Assembly: GCF_000972845.2 (NCBI RefSeq)
Contig: NC_040016.1
Span: 26,948,143 to 27,012,142 of the forward strand
Reading direction: 5' to 3'
From: Larimichthys crocea
Lineage: Eukaryota; Chordata; Actinopteri; Sciaenidae
Length of the DNA: 64,000 nucleotides
In this document: one piece after another, positions 62,386-64,000 of the stretch
Numbering within the stretch: the stretch's first letter is position 1
Layout: every line of letters starts with the position of its first letter
Program-made: the position numbers and the translations under genes
Notes under the pieces: model-generated
Databases searched by the model: none
The model's input: only the letters and a program-made list of their open reading frames with translations
Told to the model about the DNA's origin: nothing

Positions 62386-62719
62386 GCCCCCCGCTGGAGG
62401 ACACAGAGACTGCCTGTGGACAACAGGTCCTGGAGGACGAGGAACAGTTTAAATAACGCCAACGGGTGAAGACGCCGACTATATTTAGCATTGAAGACTG
62501 AACAGAAGAGAGTAGTGTATCCTCATGTTGAATATTTTGATATTTAGACACAGTTAATGTTTTATTAGCAACATTCAGAATGTTTTTGGACGTAGACGCT
62601 CCGAGCTTCAGTTAAATAAGAAACATGAAACATTTTACAGAAGAACCGCAGGTGCAGATAACGTGTACACGTAATACAGAACATGGACTGCACATCACGG
62701 CGGTGTCTGAACTACCACA

Positions 62720-62820
62720 AAACAAAAGAATACGTAGTACTGACCGAGAATACACAGACGAATACCTTCTACTGGCAGGAGTAGGGCGCACTCTAGATGT
62801 TCTACTGTGTAACTGCAAAC
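62720..62820 (+). repeat. Dispersed repeat, copy in 3' UTR
   Basis: AGTAGGGCGCACTCTAGATG then CTACTGTGTAACTGCAAAC, about 85-90% like the intron 15 copy by eye. It is too diverged to be an assembly duplicate. Confidence 0.75.
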
Positions 62821-63616
62821 TTAGTGTCCGAGTAACATCCAACATTTGATGACTCTTACACTTGTGATCACACCCCAAGAGATGTGCACCCAGAACGTCT
62901 CCAGACAGGAGCTCAAGGCTCAACCCTGGAGAGCTCCTGACACCTCAGAACGAGAGTGTGTTGAGAGTTTTTCTGCCTGTCTGACACGTTTTGGCTTACA
63001 TGAAGTTCAAACTACCGTTTGTTGCCACAATATCCGCGTTAGTTATCCGCGGCAAGTTAAGATTTGTAGCTTTAGATGTTCTACATTTATAAACATGCAA
63101 CCTTTTTCTAGTATGGCCGATCTTCTCAACAATATTTGTCATTTTTCGACCTTCGGCCCCAGCGATGGTCGAACTTTTAGAGTCACTGTGATGTAACACA
63201 TGAAAGCATTAAAAGCTTACAGCAGAACAAACTCTCTGAGCTGTCAGCGTGTATAAAACAGTATGCAGCCTGTAATAGTATGTAGTGTCATTGAAGGGTT
63301 AACGACAGTGTCACGACCTCCACCAGGTGGCGCTCTTCATCGTGAACAGACAGGTGGAAATGTTTCAGGATCTCACGTATATTAACGATATAAATGAACG
63401 ACACGAGACTGAAGTGTTTGCTGCCACGTCTGCCTGTGTTTCACATGTAACGTGTATTTATGTCCTGACATGCTGACGCGCACACACACACACACACACA
63501 TCATGTGTTTTATGTAAAGCTTATTCATTCTGCCATGTAACTAATAATTATTATTCACATCCATGTATATCAAAGAACTCTATTTTTATAGTTTTCTTTC
63601 TCGTGTGTTTCTCCTA

Positions 63617-63627
63617 AATAAAATAAA
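63617..63627 (+). promoter_or_regulatory. Poly(A) signals (overlapping AATAAA pair)
   Basis: Two overlapping AATAAA hexamers at 63617 and 63622, followed by a T-rich segment (TTGTTTTTTAAC). This is a plausible cleavage and polyadenylation site about 1.2 kb after the stop codon. Confidence 0.6.
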
Positions 63628-63686
63628 ATCTTGTTTTTTAACTTCACGTCTCTGATAAACTGAGTGATGCAGTCATACTGTACGTG

Positions 63687-63701
63687 AATAAACTGAATAA
63701 A
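63687..63701 (+). promoter_or_regulatory. Second poly(A) signal pair
   Basis: AATAAA at 63687 and 63696, with GT-rich sequence downstream (TTTGGTTTGTTTG). It is an alternative distal 3' end for the semaphorin mRNA. Confidence 0.5.
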
Positions 63702-63864
63702 AACACTTTGAGTCACTCACAGGACTTTGGTTTGTTTGATTATACGAGGTTACTAATATTAACAAGACGTCCGAATAACACAGAGCACGATGTTAGAAAG
63801 GTTTTGATGTTACAGAGTTAAAGACATTTAGAGTGTTTGACTGCTGCATTTTTATTACAAACTA

Positions 63865-64000
63865 TATTATTATTATTATTAGTAGTAGTAGCAGTAGTAG
63901 TAGTAGTATTGGTAGTTGTGGTAGTAGTGGTGGTGGTAGTAGTAGTATTGGTAGTAGTGGTGGTAGTGGTGGTAGTAGTGGTGGTAGTAGTGGTAGTAGT
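63865..64000. repeat. (TAG)n/(TGG)n trinucleotide repeat at window end
   Basis: (TTA)n passes into GTAGTAGTAGTGGTGGTAGT-type repeats that continue to the window edge. Confidence 0.9.

Larger units (their letters stand above)
62386..63701 (+). other. sema3 3' untranslated region
   Basis: Runs from the stop codon to the last poly(A) signal cluster. It is AT-rich with no sustained coding frame. It contains one copy of a dispersed repeat (about 62720-62820) that also occurs in intron 15, and a CA repeat at about 63479-63500. The true 3' end is inferred from the AATAAA hexamers, not observed. Confidence 0.65.

Overview
The window is vertebrate genomic DNA, most likely from a teleost of the percomorph type. 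It holds one spliced protein gene, very many (CA)n/(GT)n microsatellites, large GCTAAC-type minisatellites, a tRNA-derived SINE, LINE fragments and hAT-type non-autonomous transposons. There are no bacterial operons, and most open frames are low-complexity translations of tandem repeats. Two 10-base runs of N (5791-5800 and 41491-41500) mark assembly gaps.

The only gene supported exon by exon is a class 3 semaphorin on the + strand. Seventeen coding exons run from 22806 to 62385, every intron is GT-AG and all phases agree, giving a predicted 826-residue secreted protein: signal peptide, sema domain, PSI, furin-like site, Ig domain, tail with the class 3 dimer cysteine, basic C-terminus. Wording in the sema domain and the PSI-Ig linker is closest to SEMA3D, but divergence and a longer His/Pro/Gln-rich tail leave a SEMA3D-related paralogue (for example fish sema3h) possible. 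An acceptor-like site just upstream of the ATG suggests a non-coding first exon farther 5'.

Layout. 1-4700: GCTAAC-like satellite, GT/CA arrays and apparently unique DNA. 4740-12670: a repeat complex built around an inverted repeat of about 3 kb per arm with a 359-base spacer; each arm carries a SINE, a CA array and a GGTGGAGG minisatellite, and the right arm holds a 58-base perfect palindrome. 12870-13767: a hAT-type element with a perfect 8-base target duplication. 13.8-22.7 kb: a 42-base minisatellite, GCTAAC arrays and ACAAAGAGACA-type arrays. 22975-48089: intron 1 of about 25 kb, made largely of tandem repeats, two further hAT-type sequences, a LINE-type 3' tail, a 20-base array of about 47 units and an array whose orientation flips at the second gap. 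48.1-62.4 kb: the remaining exons, with a common fish dispersed repeat in intron 6 and a triplicated LINE reverse-transcriptase remnant in intron 11. 62.4-64 kb: 3' UTR, poly(A) signals and a trinucleotide repeat.

I found no CRISPR array, no rRNA and no free-standing tRNA gene. The most unusual content is the repeat architecture: the palindromic complex and its partial third copy beside a gap, the 42-base minisatellite scattered over five loci, and the GCTAAC minisatellite that recurs beside one dispersed repeat.
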